Part shown: positions 34,382 to 34,561 of the stretch, in pieces | Numbering within the stretch: position 1 is the stretch's first letter | How the letters are laid out: every line of letters starts with the position of its first letter | NCBI GenBank assembly: GCA_028873535.1 | Contig: JAGWIJ010000026.1 | Coordinates: 1 to 34,561, forward strand | DNA from: Pseudomonadota bacterium | GTDB taxonomy: Bacteria > Pseudomonadota > Gammaproteobacteria > Burkholderiales > Ferrovaceae | Direction: 5' to 3' | DNA: 34,561 nt | Notes under the pieces: model-generated | Told to the model about the DNA's origin: nothing | Seen by the model: the letters and a program-made list of their open reading frames with translations, nothing else | Databases searched by the model: none | Translations under genes and position numbers: made by a program

Positions 34382-34561
34382 ATGCCCCGCCTGCGCCTGC
34401 TTTGCGCCGCCCTTGCCTCCACCCTGCTGTTCTGCGCCTGCGGCCAGTCGGCCACGCCGCCTGCTGCGGCAGACAAGGCCGCTGGGCCGGCGCCAGCCGC
34501 CGGCGCAGCCAGCGCGCTGGCGACCACCCTGCCGCCTGCCGCCAGCAGCGCCGCGCTCCCG
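34382..34561 (+). CDS. Start of a probable lipoprotein (runs off the window)
   Basis: The ATG at 34382 opens a frame of 60 codons to the window edge without a stop. It begins MPRLRLLCAALASTLLFCAC, a hydrophobic export signal ending in a lipobox-like LFCAC with a candidate lipidated cysteine at residue 20, although Phe at -3 is not the commonest residue. A Pro/Ala-rich linker follows. The ribosome site is poor, and the family cannot be told from this part. It lies 14 nt after ntrX. Confidence 0.6.
   Translation, partial: MPRLRLLCAALASTLLFCACGQSATPPAAADKAAGPAPAAGAASALATTLPPAASSAALP

Overview
The window is GC-rich chromosomal DNA from a proteobacterium, most likely a betaproteobacterium. The best evidence is two conserved housekeeping clusters: topA-smg-dprA-LysM protein on the minus strand and def-fmt-rsmB-DUF4390-ntrY-ntrX on the plus strand. 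The DUF3422 gene and the alpha/beta-proteobacterial style of TopA (one zinc finger followed by repeated C-terminal modules) agree with this. Genus cannot be set from the sequence alone.

Layout. 1-2718: the end of an EAL (c-di-GMP phosphodiesterase-type) protein, a GNAT acetyltransferase on the minus strand, msrB, and a patatin/DUF3734 lipase. 2789-6207: a chemotaxis-type module with a FliA-like promoter, a soluble three-PAS methyl-accepting protein (BdlA-like) and, overlapping it, a protein built from three CheW-like domains. 6346-13532: a polyol catabolic operon with a periplasmic binding protein, two permeases, an ATPase, a polyol dehydrogenase of the D-arabinitol 4-dehydrogenase type, and xylulokinase. 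Two strong tandem hairpins lie between the binding-protein gene and the first permease gene. 13533-17270: an accessory segment with different base composition, carrying a putative restriction endonuclease, a gamma-class N6-adenine methyltransferase and a frameshifted gene remnant. 17271-18188: an AraC-family regulator (minus), the likely regulator of the polyol operon, now separated from it by the restriction-modification genes. 18221-21060: a translationally coupled DUF2252-DUF3422 pair. 21153-21845: a VapBC-type toxin-antitoxin pair behind a palindromic operator. 21898-27484 (minus): topA, smg, dprA and a LysM-domain protein. 27585-34367 (plus): def, fmt, rsmB, DUF4390, ntrY, ntrX. 34382-end: the start of a probable lipoprotein.

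How genes work together. The ABC transporter would bring in a polyol. The dehydrogenase would oxidise it (D-arabitol to D-xylulose), and xylulokinase would make xylulose 5-phosphate for the pentose phosphate pathway. No fructokinase is present, which favours D-arabitol over mannitol or sorbitol as the main substrate. The three-PAS receptor and the triple-CheW protein look like a dedicated signalling pair that joins the flagellar regulon. NtrY and NtrX form a two-component system, but this NtrX has lost the ATPase lysine and the sigma-54 contact loop, so it should act as a plain DNA-binding regulator.

The most unusual points are the restriction-modification insertion between a catabolic operon and its regulator, the triple-CheW protein, the tandem hairpins in the transporter operon, the DUF2252 protein with kinase-like loops coupled to DUF3422, and the degenerate NtrX. 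I found no tRNA, rRNA, CRISPR array or intact insertion sequence. I saw no single clearly new system; the DUF2252-DUF3422 pair and the receptor/triple-CheW pair are the best candidates.
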